Part shown: positions 8,644-18,600 of the stretch, piece by piece | Numbering within the stretch: position 1 is the stretch's first letter | Layout: every line of letters starts with the position of its first letter | Source: Salinibacter sp. 10B | GTDB taxonomy: Bacteria; Bacteroidota; Rhodothermia; Rhodothermales; Salinibacteraceae | DNA length: 64,000 nucleotides | Direction of reading: 5' to 3' | Assembly (NCBI RefSeq): GCF_002954405.1 | Contig: NZ_MQWC01000004.1 | Coordinates: 1,138,301 to 1,202,300 of the forward strand | The notes under the pieces: model-generated | Database searches by the model: none | Seen by the model: only the letters and a program-made list of their open reading frames with translations | What the model was told of the DNA's origin: nothing | Position numbers and translations under genes: made by a program

Positions 8644-9582
8644 TCAGCCCGTTCGAATGCTTAGATCCAGCGTGGCAGCGGAGTGGGTGAGGGCCCCGAC
8701 GGAGATGCGATCGACCCCGGTCTCGGCAACGGTCGCGACGGTGTCGAGGGTCACATTGCCCGATGCCTCCAGAAGGACGCGTCCGTCGGTTCGGGCAACG
8801 GCCTCGCGGAGCGTGGGGGGATCCATGTTGTCAAGCAGAATCACGTCGGGCGCTTCCGTCAGCGCCTCTTCCAGCTCATTGAGGCTTTTTACTTCCACCT
8901 CCACCGGATACTGCTCACCGTACTCATCACGGACGCGACGCAGGGCGTCTGTGATCCCACCGGCGCCGTCGATGTGGTTGTCTTTCACCAAGATCATGTC
9001 AAAAAGACCAAGCCGGTGATTTTGCCCTCCGCCTTGTCGGACGGCGTACTTGTTGGGACGTCGGGCACCGGGCAGCGTCTTGCGGGTGTCGAGAATCGCA
9101 GCATCGGTATGCGCCACTGCGTCCACGTACCGACGGGTGAGTGTCGCGATACCGGACAGGCGTCCTACGAGGTTGAGGGCCGGGCGCTCGGCCGTCAGCA
9201 GTGCCTGCCCTGGGCCGGACACCGTAGCCACTGTTTCCCCAGGCTCGACCCGTGCGCCATCGTCCGTGTGCGCTTCCAGCGACAGGCGTGCATTTACAAG
9301 AGCGAACAGGGCGCGTGCGAGGGGCAGCCCGGCCATCACGCCCTCTTCTTTTGCCACCAATCGTCCCTCCAGTTGCGCGTTTTCGGCGAGGGTTGCGGCA
9401 CTGGTGACGTCCTTTTTCGAGGGATCGTATGCTCCGGGGGTCCATTTTCCTGCCGGATCCACATCCTCAGCAATGCTGAGTTGGAGCAGGGAAAGCACTG
9501 TGCGATGGCGGAGGGCATCCGGCAACACCTCTCTCGCCCGTTCGAATGCTGGGGATTGCGTCTGCGTCTCCATGGCTGTCAC
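8644..9582 (-). CDS. nadC: Nicotinate-nucleotide pyrophosphorylase (quinolinate phosphoribosyltransferase)
   Basis: Converts quinolinate and PRPP to nicotinate mononucleotide, CO2 and pyrophosphate. Family blocks include EDVDPAGKWT near the N-terminus, LNLVGRLSGIATLTRRYVDA, the substrate-binding ILDTRKTLPGARRPNKYAVR with the conserved Arg/Lys residues, HRLGLFDMILVKDNHI, and VILLDNM followed by LEASGNVTLDTV. It has 312 residues, slightly longer than usual because of the N-terminus; an ATG three codons in (METQTQSP) is an alternative start. It lies 36 bp after nadB and 53 bp before nadA, so it is probably co-transcribed with both. Confidence 0.96.
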   Translation of the reverse strand: MTAMETQTQSPAFERAREVLPDALRHRTVLSLLQLSIAEDVDPAGKWTPGAYDPSKKDVTSAATLAENAQLEGRLVAKEEGVMAGLPLARALFALVNARLSLEAHTDDGARVEPGETVATVSGPGQALLTAERPALNLVGRLSGIATLTRRYVDAVAHTDAAILDTRKTLPGARRPNKYAVRQGGGQNHRLGLFDMILVKDNHIDGAGGITDALRRVRDEYGEQYPVEVEVKSLNELEEALTEAPDVILLDNMDPPTLREAVARTDGRVLLEASGNVTLDTVATVAETGVDRISVGALTHSAATLDLSIRTG

Positions 9583-9618
9583 GTTAGCAGAGAAAAAGAA
9601 TGCGCTCCGTCCCCCGCC

Positions 9619-11133
9619 TCACGCGTCCGCATCCGTGGCCGCCGGCACCTCAGCTGGGACATCGGACCGGTAGTGACACCCGATGGACCGGTCATTGGCC
9701 CGGGCTGCCTCGGCAATACGAAGGCCCACCGTGCAGGCAGAGCGCACCTCCGACGCGGCACGGGACACAGGCGGCGTGACGGCAGCGTCGAGATCAGCCG
9801 CCACCTCCTGCAGTGTGGCCGCCGCCGTTTCAAGCCCCCCCGCCGTCCGGCGCAGGCTTACGTGGGTATCCATTACGTCCCGAATTCGCCGGACCGCGGA
9901 CTGGAGCACTTCAGGCGATGGTCCTGGTCCTGTTTCAACCATAGTGGAAGAATCGGGGGACGAAACCGAACCATTGGCGGCAGCCTCCCCTGCCCGAAGA
10001 CCCCAGACGAGCCCCTCCAAGAGCGAGGTCGACGCCAGTCGGTTGGCCCCATGTACCCCGGTTCGTGCACACTCCCCGACCGCGAAGAGCCGATCGAGGG
10101 TCGTGCGGCCCCACGTGTCGACGTCAATTCCCCCGCAGAGAAAATGCTCAGCGGGCACGACGGGAATGCCCGTGCTCGGATCTACCCCATTGTCTTCACA
10201 GAGGGACATGAGATCGGGAAACGTGGACGCAAAGTCGAGCGGAGACACGTCGAGCACGACCTGCCCCGTCTCCTCATGCTCCTGCTCGACGGCCCGGGCC
10301 ACCACGTCTCGTGGGGCCAGTTCAGCATCTTCATGGTACGCCGGCATAAAGCGCTCGCCGTTTGCATTTCGCAACAGCGCGCCCTCCCCTCGCACCGCCT
10401 CGCTCACGAGGAACGGGTCCCCGCTTTCCACACAGACGGTCGGGTGAAACTGCACGTACTCCAGATCGTCGACCGCTGCCCCCGCCCGAATCGCCATTGC
10501 GACCCCATCGCCTGTGGCTCCTCGTGGATTCGTCGACTGGCCGTAGAGGGCCCCAATGCCCCCGGTTGCGACAATCGTGGTGCCCGCTGTCCAGGGTCCC
10601 GCCGTGCCGTCCGATTCAAGCAGTGCCCCCGTCACCGATTCGCCCTCTCGCAGGAGCTCCAGCGCCGCCGTGTCGTCGCGGATCTCCACTCGCTCGTGAT
10701 CGGCGAGATAATTCAGAAACGGGATGTGGATGTGCTTGCCGGTGGAGGCGTCAACGTGGAGAATGCGATCCGCCGAGTGAGCCGCCTCTCGTCCATAGTC
10801 GAACGCAGCGCCGTTGCCCCCGGTGTCAAAGCCAATGTCGAGCGTGTCGATCAGGACGTCGCGCACCGCCGCGTCGGCGTGCTGCACGAGCACCTCTACG
10901 GCGTCGGGATCGCTCGTTTCGCTCGACGCCGCGATGATGTCCCGCTGAAACTGCTCAGGCTCTTTGCGGGACACAGCAATCCCGCCCTGCGCCCACCACG
11001 TGGAGGCCCCTTCGGGCCGGGTGGCCTTCGTCGCGATGGTGACCGAAGCGCCCTTGCGTGCGGCCCCCAGCGCGGCGGAGAGGCCGGCGATGCCGGAGCC
11101 GAGAACGAGTACGTCGGTAATGGATCGGGACAT
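9619..11133 (-). CDS. nadB: L-aspartate oxidase
   Basis: A flavoprotein that oxidises L-aspartate to iminoaspartate, the first step of de novo NAD synthesis. The N-terminus has an FAD dinucleotide loop, DVLVLGSGIAGLSAAL, followed by STWWAQGGIAV, the expected flavin-contact block. ATGGIGALYGQSTNPRGATGDGVAMA, split across the FAD domain, and the HPTV and HGANRLASTSLLEGLVWG blocks are diagnostic of NadB rather than fumarate reductase. The C-terminal helical domain is present. The start at 11133 (MSRSITDV) is preferred; an ATG three codons upstream (11142) is also possible. It is the first gene of nadB-nadC-nadA, with a possible operator upstream at 11274-11304. Confidence 0.96.
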   Translation of the reverse strand: MSRSITDVLVLGSGIAGLSAALGAARKGASVTIATKATRPEGASTWWAQGGIAVSRKEPEQFQRDIIAASSETSDPDAVEVLVQHADAAVRDVLIDTLDIGFDTGGNGAAFDYGREAAHSADRILHVDASTGKHIHIPFLNYLADHERVEIRDDTAALELLREGESVTGALLESDGTAGPWTAGTTIVATGGIGALYGQSTNPRGATGDGVAMAIRAGAAVDDLEYVQFHPTVCVESGDPFLVSEAVRGEGALLRNANGERFMPAYHEDAELAPRDVVARAVEQEHEETGQVVLDVSPLDFASTFPDLMSLCEDNGVDPSTGIPVVPAEHFLCGGIDVDTWGRTTLDRLFAVGECARTGVHGANRLASTSLLEGLVWGLRAGEAAANGSVSSPDSSTMVETGPGPSPEVLQSAVRRIRDVMDTHVSLRRTAGGLETAAATLQEVAADLDAAVTPPVSRAASEVRSACTVGLRIAEAARANDRSIGCHYRSDVPAEVPAATDADA

Positions 11134-11273
11134 GTGTCGCATCGGTCGCTGCCGAGCGGAGTAGAGTGAGTGGTTCAATGCCGTGACGAGGCCCATGTTC
11201 GGCCCTAGACGTGGCTTCTTCTCTGAAGCCATTGCCAATTAGGGATGCGTACGCCATCTTTAACGCCCGGGAA

Positions 11274-11304
11274 AGTTTCCAACGATTGTGTGAGGTTGGA
11301 AACT
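11274..11304 (-). promoter_or_regulatory. Perfect inverted repeat upstream of nadBCA, possible operator
   Basis: The arms AGTTTCCAAC (11274-11283) and GTTGGAAACT (11295-11304) are exact reverse complements separated by 11 bases. The site lies about 140 bp upstream of the nadB start, between it and the terminator of the receptor gene. NAD synthesis operons are commonly repressed by NadR, NiaR or NrtR proteins bound to palindromes. The assignment is inference, and the sequence matches no consensus that I recall. Confidence 0.45.
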
Positions 11305-11330
11305 CAACCGCTCCCCCCCCAGGAGGCCCT

Positions 11331-11368
11331 AAATACAAAACGGGCGGCCGTCTTTCGACGACCGCCCG
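11331..11368 (-). terminator. Rho-independent terminator of the TonB-dependent receptor gene
   Basis: The 12-base arms at 11341-11352 and 11357-11368 pair around a four-base loop with one G-T wobble. On the minus strand the stem is followed by a T-rich run (TTTTGTATTT). It sits 46 bp beyond the receptor stop codon. Confidence 0.85.
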
Positions 11369-11414
11369 CCTGGAGTCTGTGCTCGAAGTCCACACAGTCT
11401 ACCAACCCGCTTCC

Positions 11415-14400
11415 CTAGAACGTGTACTTCACGCCCAACTGGACCTGGTACAGCGAACTGTACGTCGTGCCGCTGGTGCGGAGATTAAAGATGTCCTCCT
11501 TGTCCTGGATGATGGCCCCTTCACGGGAGCCTAGGCCCGACTGGTAGGTCGGGGTCGGGTTGCCATCGTCATCCGGGTCCTCGAAGCCGGCAAACTCAAC
11601 GGGGCTAAAGGAGCCCTGACTGGCGTAACGGTAGCCCCAGTCGGTGCCGAATACGTCGCCGAGAAGCGACGAGAAGTTGTAGATGTCAGCCGTGAACGTC
11701 AGCCGCTGCGTACGCCCCAAAAACTCGCCGCTGTAATTCACCGCGAAATTGAGGTCCACGACGCCCTCGAACGGCGTGCGATCTCCATTCCGCTCGGTAT
11801 ACTCACCGCGGTTACTGTTGAGGTACTCCACGTTCTCGACGAACTGGGCGAGATCCGCACGCTGCTGTTCAACGGTGCGGAGCACATTGTCGTCGTCATC
11901 GGTGATCGGTTGCAGGTTAAACTGGCTCACCTCCTGCGGCATGTAGAAGAGCGGGGAACCGCCTTCGTCGCCAATCATGATCTCCGCTGCAGGATCGGTC
12001 ACGCTCCCGATGGTGTAGGAGAACGGCCGACCCGACGAACCGCTGTAATAGAGCGACAGGTTCGTCGAGACGTTCTCCGTAACCTCCTGGCGGTACATCA
12101 CTGAGACCTGCACCTGGTGACCGAGCGCATACTCCGAGCGGCCCAGCGTGAGGTTGTTGGTGCCATTCACGTGCTCATTACCATCCCACAGGGATCCGAC
12201 GGTGTCGCCGCCATAGGTGTTGAGGCTCCGGGCATCACCATAAGTGTAAGAGACGCGGCCGCGCATCGTGCCGCCATCCCAAACCGGCGTGGCCTCCTTC
12301 TGGAGACGAGCGGTCACCTCGTAACTGTACCCACGGGTGGTGTTGTCCATCAGGAAGATGTCGCCGTACCGACTGTCGATGGTGATGCTCTCATCAGAAT
12401 ACTGTTCCGCCCGGTAGATCGGTCGGTCATCCCCGGTCGGTCCCTCAAGGTTGGCGTTGGGCTGCTTCAGGTTCACGTTGCGCGTCACGATGTCCTGAAG
12501 CTGACTGCTGTACTGCCCCTCAAGCGTTCCCACGAGGCCAAACGGCAGCTGACGGTCGATCGCCAGCGTGGTGCGCCAGAGGCGCGGGTACGAGAAGTCA
12601 TCCCGAAAGATGAACAGATTGCCGGTCGGCGTCAACTCATCAACGGAGGAGGGCGGCGTGGCCCCAAACGCACCGCCGCCGAAGATGCCGGCATCGTCGA
12701 ATTTGGTCAGCCCATTCGCTGGTCGGCGCAGTGGAATGGGACCGGCGAAGCCGAGGCCCACCGCGACGTCACTCGACACGCCGTCGTTGAGGAAGGCGCC
12801 GCCGGGCCACACGAACGGAAGCCGGCTCGTGTAAACGCCGGTGCCTCCCCGGATTTGGGTCGTGCGGTCCTCGTCGAGCGCATAGTTGAAGCCAGCCCGC
12901 GGGGACCAGAACGCGCGCCAGTCCGGCATCTCGCCAGCACGGGCGCCCTTCAGGTCATAGAAGCTGCTCACAGACGGACCTTCAAAGTCCGAGGATGCGA
13001 GGTCCGTGCCGTAGAGGGTTGCCGAGTTGGCGTCGGGCGCCATTCCCGGATCCTTCAGAATCTTCGGAATGTCGGCCCGCAGCCCGAACGTAAGGCGGAA
13101 CCGGTCGGTCACCTGCCACTGATCCTGGGCATAAAAACCAAGCTTCACGGCGTTGAAGTCGGAGCGCAGGCTCGTGTCGTCGCCCTCCGGAAGTTCAAAC
13201 TCCGGCGTGCTGGGGTCATCGTCGAGGAGGGAGTACTGGTGGATGTAGAAGCCTGTCTGCGGCTCCGCATTCGGGTACGTGTTCTGGCAGATGGGCCCCG
13301 GCTGATCAATGCCGTACTGCCCCTGATTCTGCTGGGCGTAGTGGCAAACCGTCTCAGCAAAATCATCAACGGAATTAAACTCATACGACCCCGGCCCGAA
13401 GATCGCGAATCGATTATCGATGCTGTAGAACTCGTTATGCGTTCCCACCGTCAGGGTGTGGTCGCCGACAAAGAAGTCCGTCTGGTTCGAGAACGTCGCG
13501 ACCGTCTGCTCTAGGTAGTTTGGATAGGAGAACGCTTCCGAGCCCAGTCGGAATTCTCCACGGGCCCCATCGGTAACCGTGATTGACGGAAACGGCTCGC
13601 CCTGCACGCCGCGATCATCGACCACGTTCTTGAACGTTGCGGTCGTTTTCGTGGCAATTCTGGAGCCGAAGGCCCCGTTCCACTGCAGCATCGCGTTGTG
13701 CTGCGTGTTCGGGAAGACCTCCGAGTTGTTCGAGAAGTTGACGAACTCCTGATCGCTCTGAAAGCGGTCGCGGTTGTCGTTGTCGTTGTAGTAGTACCGC
13801 GCCGTCAGCTTATGATTATCCGTAAGGTTATAGTCGAGTCGCGCCAGGAACTTCGTCGCGTCGAGCGTAGAAGTCTTACTGCCTGGGAAGCCCGGATCGT
13901 AGCCCGTATTTCGCATCATGAAGTCCCGGACTTCGTCGAGCTCGTCCAGTTCGTTCGGATCATCCTGTTCCTGCTGGTTCGGATCCGTGCCTAGCTCCTG
14001 CCCGAGGAAGGGCGTCTGAACCGGCAACGCATCCTCCGACCGCCGGATGTCGACGTTAACGAAGAAGAACAGCTCGTCCTCAATGATCGGCCCCCCGAGC
14101 GTACCGACGATTCGGTTGTCGGAGGCCGAGGGCAGTCCGTCCACAACCTTATTGCCCCGAAAGGTCAACTGATCCTGCGTGAGCGCCGTCCCGCGACGGA
14201 AGTACTCGAGCGAGCCCTCGTAGTCATTCGTCCCACTCTTCGTGACGAAGTTGATCGCGCCGCCGGTAAAGCCGGACTTGGTGACCGAAAACGGCGACAC
14301 GTCCACGGACACCTGCTCCACAGCACTCAAACTAATCGGCGTTGCACCGGACTGTCCGCCGTCGGTGCCCTGAGCGGACAGACCATACACGTCATTACTG

Positions 14401-14993
14401 ACGGCGCCGTCGATGTAGATCGAGTTGAAATTCGTGCTCTGCTGACCGATCGAGATTGCCGCGCCGTCGTCGTTGGAATTCACGACGTAGGACTGGGGCA
14501 ACAGCCGAGCAATGTCGGCAATTTTCCGGCCCATCGTGGGCTGCGACTCGATCTCTTCCGTGCTTATACTTGTAGACACTCCTTCTCGCTCAGAAGACAG
14601 GATGCCGCTCGTCTTCCCGATCACCTGCAGCTCCTCCATCTCCGCGGTCCGCTCCTCGAGCGTGAAGTTGAGGCGCAACGTCTGGCCAAGGTCCAAGGTC
14701 ACGCCTTCCTCTCGCTTCGACTGGTACCCGACAAAGGATACCGTCACGCGGTACGGCCCGCCAACGCGCAGATTGGCCAGAGTGTATCGGCCATTCTGGT
14801 TCGCTGAGGTCCCATATCGGGTACCCGACGGGACGTGCACAGCAACGACGTTCGCTCCCGGCAAGGGTCCCCCGTCCGCCGTCGTCACTTCTCCTCGCAT
14901 GGAGGCCGTCGTTTCCCCCTGTCCAAGCGCCATGGTCGGGCCCAGAAGCAGGAAGGTCAATAACAGGATTGGTATCGTAGCCCAACGTCTCAT
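11415..14993 (-). CDS. Oar-type TonB-dependent outer membrane receptor
   Basis: A 1192-residue outer membrane protein, probably importing a large or polymeric nutrient using TonB energy. Residues 1-24 are a signal peptide (MRRWATIPILLLTFLLLGPTMALG). Residues 29-105 form a carboxypeptidase-like regulatory domain (MRGEVTTADGGPLPGANVVA, then GRYTLANLRVG). A plug domain follows at about 130-240 with TEEIESQPTMGRKIADI, SIYIDGAVSNDVYG and the GFTGGAINFVTKSGTNDYEGS block typical of Oar-like receptors. The rest is a beta barrel ending in an aromatic C-terminus (QLGVKYTF). The start at 14993 was chosen for the signal peptide; the frame is open 55 codons further upstream without it. There is no SusD partner, so it is not a classic SusC pair. 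Confidence 0.92.
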   Translation of the reverse strand: MRRWATIPILLLTFLLLGPTMALGQGETTASMRGEVTTADGGPLPGANVVAVHVPSGTRYGTSANQNGRYTLANLRVGGPYRVTVSFVGYQSKREEGVTLDLGQTLRLNFTLEERTAEMEELQVIGKTSGILSSEREGVSTSISTEEIESQPTMGRKIADIARLLPQSYVVNSNDDGAAISIGQQSTNFNSIYIDGAVSNDVYGLSAQGTDGGQSGATPISLSAVEQVSVDVSPFSVTKSGFTGGAINFVTKSGTNDYEGSLEYFRRGTALTQDQLTFRGNKVVDGLPSASDNRIVGTLGGPIIEDELFFFVNVDIRRSEDALPVQTPFLGQELGTDPNQQEQDDPNELDELDEVRDFMMRNTGYDPGFPGSKTSTLDATKFLARLDYNLTDNHKLTARYYYNDNDNRDRFQSDQEFVNFSNNSEVFPNTQHNAMLQWNGAFGSRIATKTTATFKNVVDDRGVQGEPFPSITVTDGARGEFRLGSEAFSYPNYLEQTVATFSNQTDFFVGDHTLTVGTHNEFYSIDNRFAIFGPGSYEFNSVDDFAETVCHYAQQNQGQYGIDQPGPICQNTYPNAEPQTGFYIHQYSLLDDDPSTPEFELPEGDDTSLRSDFNAVKLGFYAQDQWQVTDRFRLTFGLRADIPKILKDPGMAPDANSATLYGTDLASSDFEGPSVSSFYDLKGARAGEMPDWRAFWSPRAGFNYALDEDRTTQIRGGTGVYTSRLPFVWPGGAFLNDGVSSDVAVGLGFAGPIPLRRPANGLTKFDDAGIFGGGAFGATPPSSVDELTPTGNLFIFRDDFSYPRLWRTTLAIDRQLPFGLVGTLEGQYSSQLQDIVTRNVNLKQPNANLEGPTGDDRPIYRAEQYSDESITIDSRYGDIFLMDNTTRGYSYEVTARLQKEATPVWDGGTMRGRVSYTYGDARSLNTYGGDTVGSLWDGNEHVNGTNNLTLGRSEYALGHQVQVSVMYRQEVTENVSTNLSLYYSGSSGRPFSYTIGSVTDPAAEIMIGDEGGSPLFYMPQEVSQFNLQPITDDDDNVLRTVEQQRADLAQFVENVEYLNSNRGEYTERNGDRTPFEGVVDLNFAVNYSGEFLGRTQRLTFTADIYNFSSLLGDVFGTDWGYRYASQGSFSPVEFAGFEDPDDDGNPTPTYQSGLGSREGAIIQDKEDIFNLRTSGTTYSSLYQVQLGVKYTF

Positions 14994-15658
14994 CGTGATT
15001 AAGAGATTGATTTCAGTATCGTGTAGAGGGTCGCACCGATCGTCACGCCGTCTCCTCAGTCCTCGATTCCGAATGAGGACTCGCAGAACAGCTTCGCAAA
15101 CGACATCGCTCTCCACATTAGCGGCTCTCCGCCTTTTTATCCACCGTTTCGCGTCCAAAATTTGATGCCTTGTTGTACTTTCACCTCGGACTAACGATTT
15201 GATAACGACACATTACACATCCTTCACATCTATGTCCCCCACGCAAAACTTGGAAGCGTTTTCTGCACCTTCCATTAATTTTCCACGTGACAACAACAAT
15301 TCTCACACTTTTTTCTTGCAGCACGCCCGAACAAAGGGGAGACGCTGTTGCAAAGATCGGCTTCAGCTTAGTCGTCCAGTCGGCCAAAAAAAGACCTCAA
15401 ACCACCTCACCATCAATACGCTCCAATAGTGGACACACACCCGGAGAAAGCCGATCCATAGATGCCACTTTTTTGGCTCAATATCGTCTCTTCGACATAA
15501 GCAAATGTTCAGTTCCTCTGCAGTCAAACCCAAGGGTCGCCGATCCACTTGAGTCTCTCCCAGGAGCGGGAACACCCCGTGCTGCCAAGCTGGGAAGATC
15601 GCATCGCACGAAATGAGGAACCGTCAACGTTCTGGAGCTGACCGACGGACCCCGCCAC
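14994..15658. other. Intergenic stretch between receptor and kinase genes
   Basis: About 660 bp with no convincing gene. It includes an AT-rich stretch around 15180-15340, probably holding the minus-strand promoter of the receptor. I could not place a confident -33/-7 pair of the Bacteroidota type. Small frames here read as Ser/Thr/Arg-rich junk and overlap the kinase 3' end. Confidence 0.4.
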
Positions 15659-18600
15659 TCACTGAAGACGATTCTCAAACCACAACACAGCGTTTTCCGA
15701 CTGAGACGCTGTAAGTACGTCCAAATCGCCGTCCCGCTCCACGTCCGCGACTTCCAAGGAGAGAACGTCCGGGAGCTGGGTTGCAATGGGCTGCGGCGTA
15801 CCGAAGGCGCCGTTGCCTTCATTTTCAAACCAGACGATCTTGTCGCTGTCGAACGAGGCTGCGAAGATGTCCCGGTGGCCATCCCCGTTGAGATCGCCGG
15901 AATCGATGCTCTCTACGGTTCGCAGGTCACTCACTAACACCCGTCCGGACCCGAAGGCGGGCTCGGCCCCGATCGAATCGGTACGGTTTTCGAAGAGAAC
16001 GATGGGTTCTCCCCCCGCCTTGCCGACAATCACATCCGTCCATCCATTTCCGGTAATGTCTGCCGTGTGTACTTCAATTGGTTCGCGCAGGTGGGTCCCA
16101 ATCGGAGCCCGCTCCACAAAACGGAGCGAATCGGACTGGGGGACTGGCTCGTAGCGGGCAATCGTACTATCCTGATACGAAACGACGAGCACATCGGGAA
16201 TCTGATCGCGATCGAGATCCGCGATGTGCAGGGTTTCGAGGCCGCGCACCCCCTCCGTGATGGGACGTCCCTCCGCAAAGGTCCCGTCCCCGGTATTCTC
16301 GTACCACCGGACCGTTTGGTCTAACAAAGCCCCACTTATCACGTCGGTGTCCCCGTCCTGGTCGAGATCGGCCGCCCGCACCGTGACCGCTCCGTCGGCT
16401 GCGGGCGAAAGGGGACGCGGGTTGCCGAATTCGCCTCCCCCGCGGTTTTCGTACCAGGCAACCACGTCGTTGCGAAGGGAGGCGGACAACACGTCCACCC
16501 GCCCGTTGCCATTGAGGTCCGCCGTGTACACGTCTACGGCCCCGTCGACGGCCGAGTCCAGGGCTTCCGGCGCCTGAAAGCCCTTCTGGGACGACAGGGC
16601 ATTTTGACTCCAGGACACGGCCCGGTCTCCCAGAGAGGCAATCACGACGTCGAGATCGCCGTCGTCGCCTAGAGAGTCGGCCCGTACCACCTGGGGCTGA
16701 TCTACCTCTGCCGTCACGGTTTGCCGAGCTCCGTTGAAGGGGACCCGGAAAGTGACGTGGGCGTGCGCCGTATCGCCCGCCGCATCGGCGAGGACGTACC
16801 GCACCCGAGCAGTTCCAGCAAACGCAGCCGCCGGTCGAAAGCGAAGACGGGCCGAATCGATCACCGTTACTCGTCCGACGGAATCAGGGAGCGCCCCGAC
16901 CGACCGAACGCGGAGCGCCGAGCCGTCCGGGTCCCGATCATTCTCCCGAACGTTGACCACGGATGCGTCTGCCGTCGTCATGAGTTGATCGGCACGCGGG
17001 CGGGGAGGCTCATTGCTAACCCCCCACCACCCGACCACCAAAAGCACGACCAGTCCCCCCAGCCCAATGGCCACGTTCCGGAGCGAGGCCTCGTTCGCGA
17101 TGGGAGCACGATCCTGCGCTTCCGCCCGGTCGAGGGCAGCCCGAACAGTCGTCGACCTGCCCGGCTTTACCTTCACCTCCTGATCCCAGCTTCGCGCCCC
17201 CTCAGCCGCCTCTGCCCGCACCCGGTGCGTACCCGGTGCAAGATCGAACTGCTTAGTCTGGCCGGCGTCGAGCGCAACCGTCCGTTCCCCATCCACCGAC
17301 ACGCGAGCAGGACGGTCCACCTCCACCCGAACGGACCCCGACTCTGTTGCCCCTTCGAGGCCGGATTCGTCCTCCCCAGATTCGCCCTCGTCCCTCCCCG
17401 ACGCTCTCGGCGCTCTGCCGCCAGCCGTCCTCCCAGCCGGTTCCGCCTGCGCCTCGGGAGAATCTGCCGTTTCCGTAGGCTGGCCGGACGGTTGGGCTTC
17501 CTCTGTTGGCCCCGGGTGCACGGGCTCCGCTGCCTCAGGGGAACCGGCGCTTTCCGGCTGCACCGTCTCGCCGTGCATCGGATCCCCCCTGTCGGGCTCC
17601 GTTGCCTCCGACGGGCCCGCTGCTTCGGCTTCAAAGTCGATGTCTACGGACGTGGGGGCCCCTGTCGTCACCGACACGACCTCTTGCCACACCAGAGCGT
17701 CAAGCGAAAACCGGGTCCCCTCCTCCTCTGCACGTGTGTCCGTGGCCGTGACCGTCGCCTGCCCACTGTTGGTCCGATCGGTCCGCACCGCCCGTAGGCG
17801 ATGGCTGCCTCCTTCTACGCCAATCGTGAACGTCTTCGCCGGCGGAAGCGTAGCGGTCTGTTGCCCATCTACGTAGAGTCGGCACGCGTGCGTAGCGGTC
17901 ACCTGCAGCTCAGCCGTCCCCTCCAGATCGGGTGCTCGGTCGAGGGTCGTCGCCTCGCCAATCCACCCGGGCTCTGCATCGGCGGGAGCCTCGGGCAACA
18001 GTTCAGCAAACGCCTCCATGGACTGGGGACGAGTGTCCGGACGCACCTCAAGCCCTGCCGTGACCGCCTCGTTTGCGGCCTCCGAGAGAGAAGGAACGAG
18101 CTCGCGTGGAGCCACAAGCTCGTCATCAAGGATGCGAGCGGCGGCCTCCGGCGGCTTGTAGCCGGTGAGGGCCCGGTACAGCGTGGCCGCACAGGCATAG
18201 ACGTCGGTCCACGGCCCCTGGTCACCGTGACTATGATACTGCTCGTGGGGAGCGTAGCCTCGCTTCAACACGACCGACATGCTATGCGTGCGCTCTCCGA
18301 CCGCCGTACGTGCCGCCCCAAAGTCCAGCAGCACGACCGTTCCGTCGTCGGCGAGATACACGTTGTTCGGGTCAATGTCGCGGTGCAGAATGTCCTCCTC
18401 GTGCACCGCCGCCAATCCGTCGACCACCTGCTCCATGATGAGAAGGGCCTCCTCCTCTGGGATAAATCCGTTTCGGGCCTCCAGATACTCGCCCAACGTT
18501 CGCCCCTCGTAAAAATTCATTACGAGGTAGGCCGTCCCATTTCCCTCGAAGAAGCTTCGCACCCGAACGATATTGGGGTGTCGCTCAAACTTGGCGAGGG

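Noticed and set aside
8683-11169. 828-codon frame on the plus strand over nadC/nadB
   Set aside because: It is opposite two genes with full enzyme motifs; its sequence is Arg/Gly-rich with no family signal.
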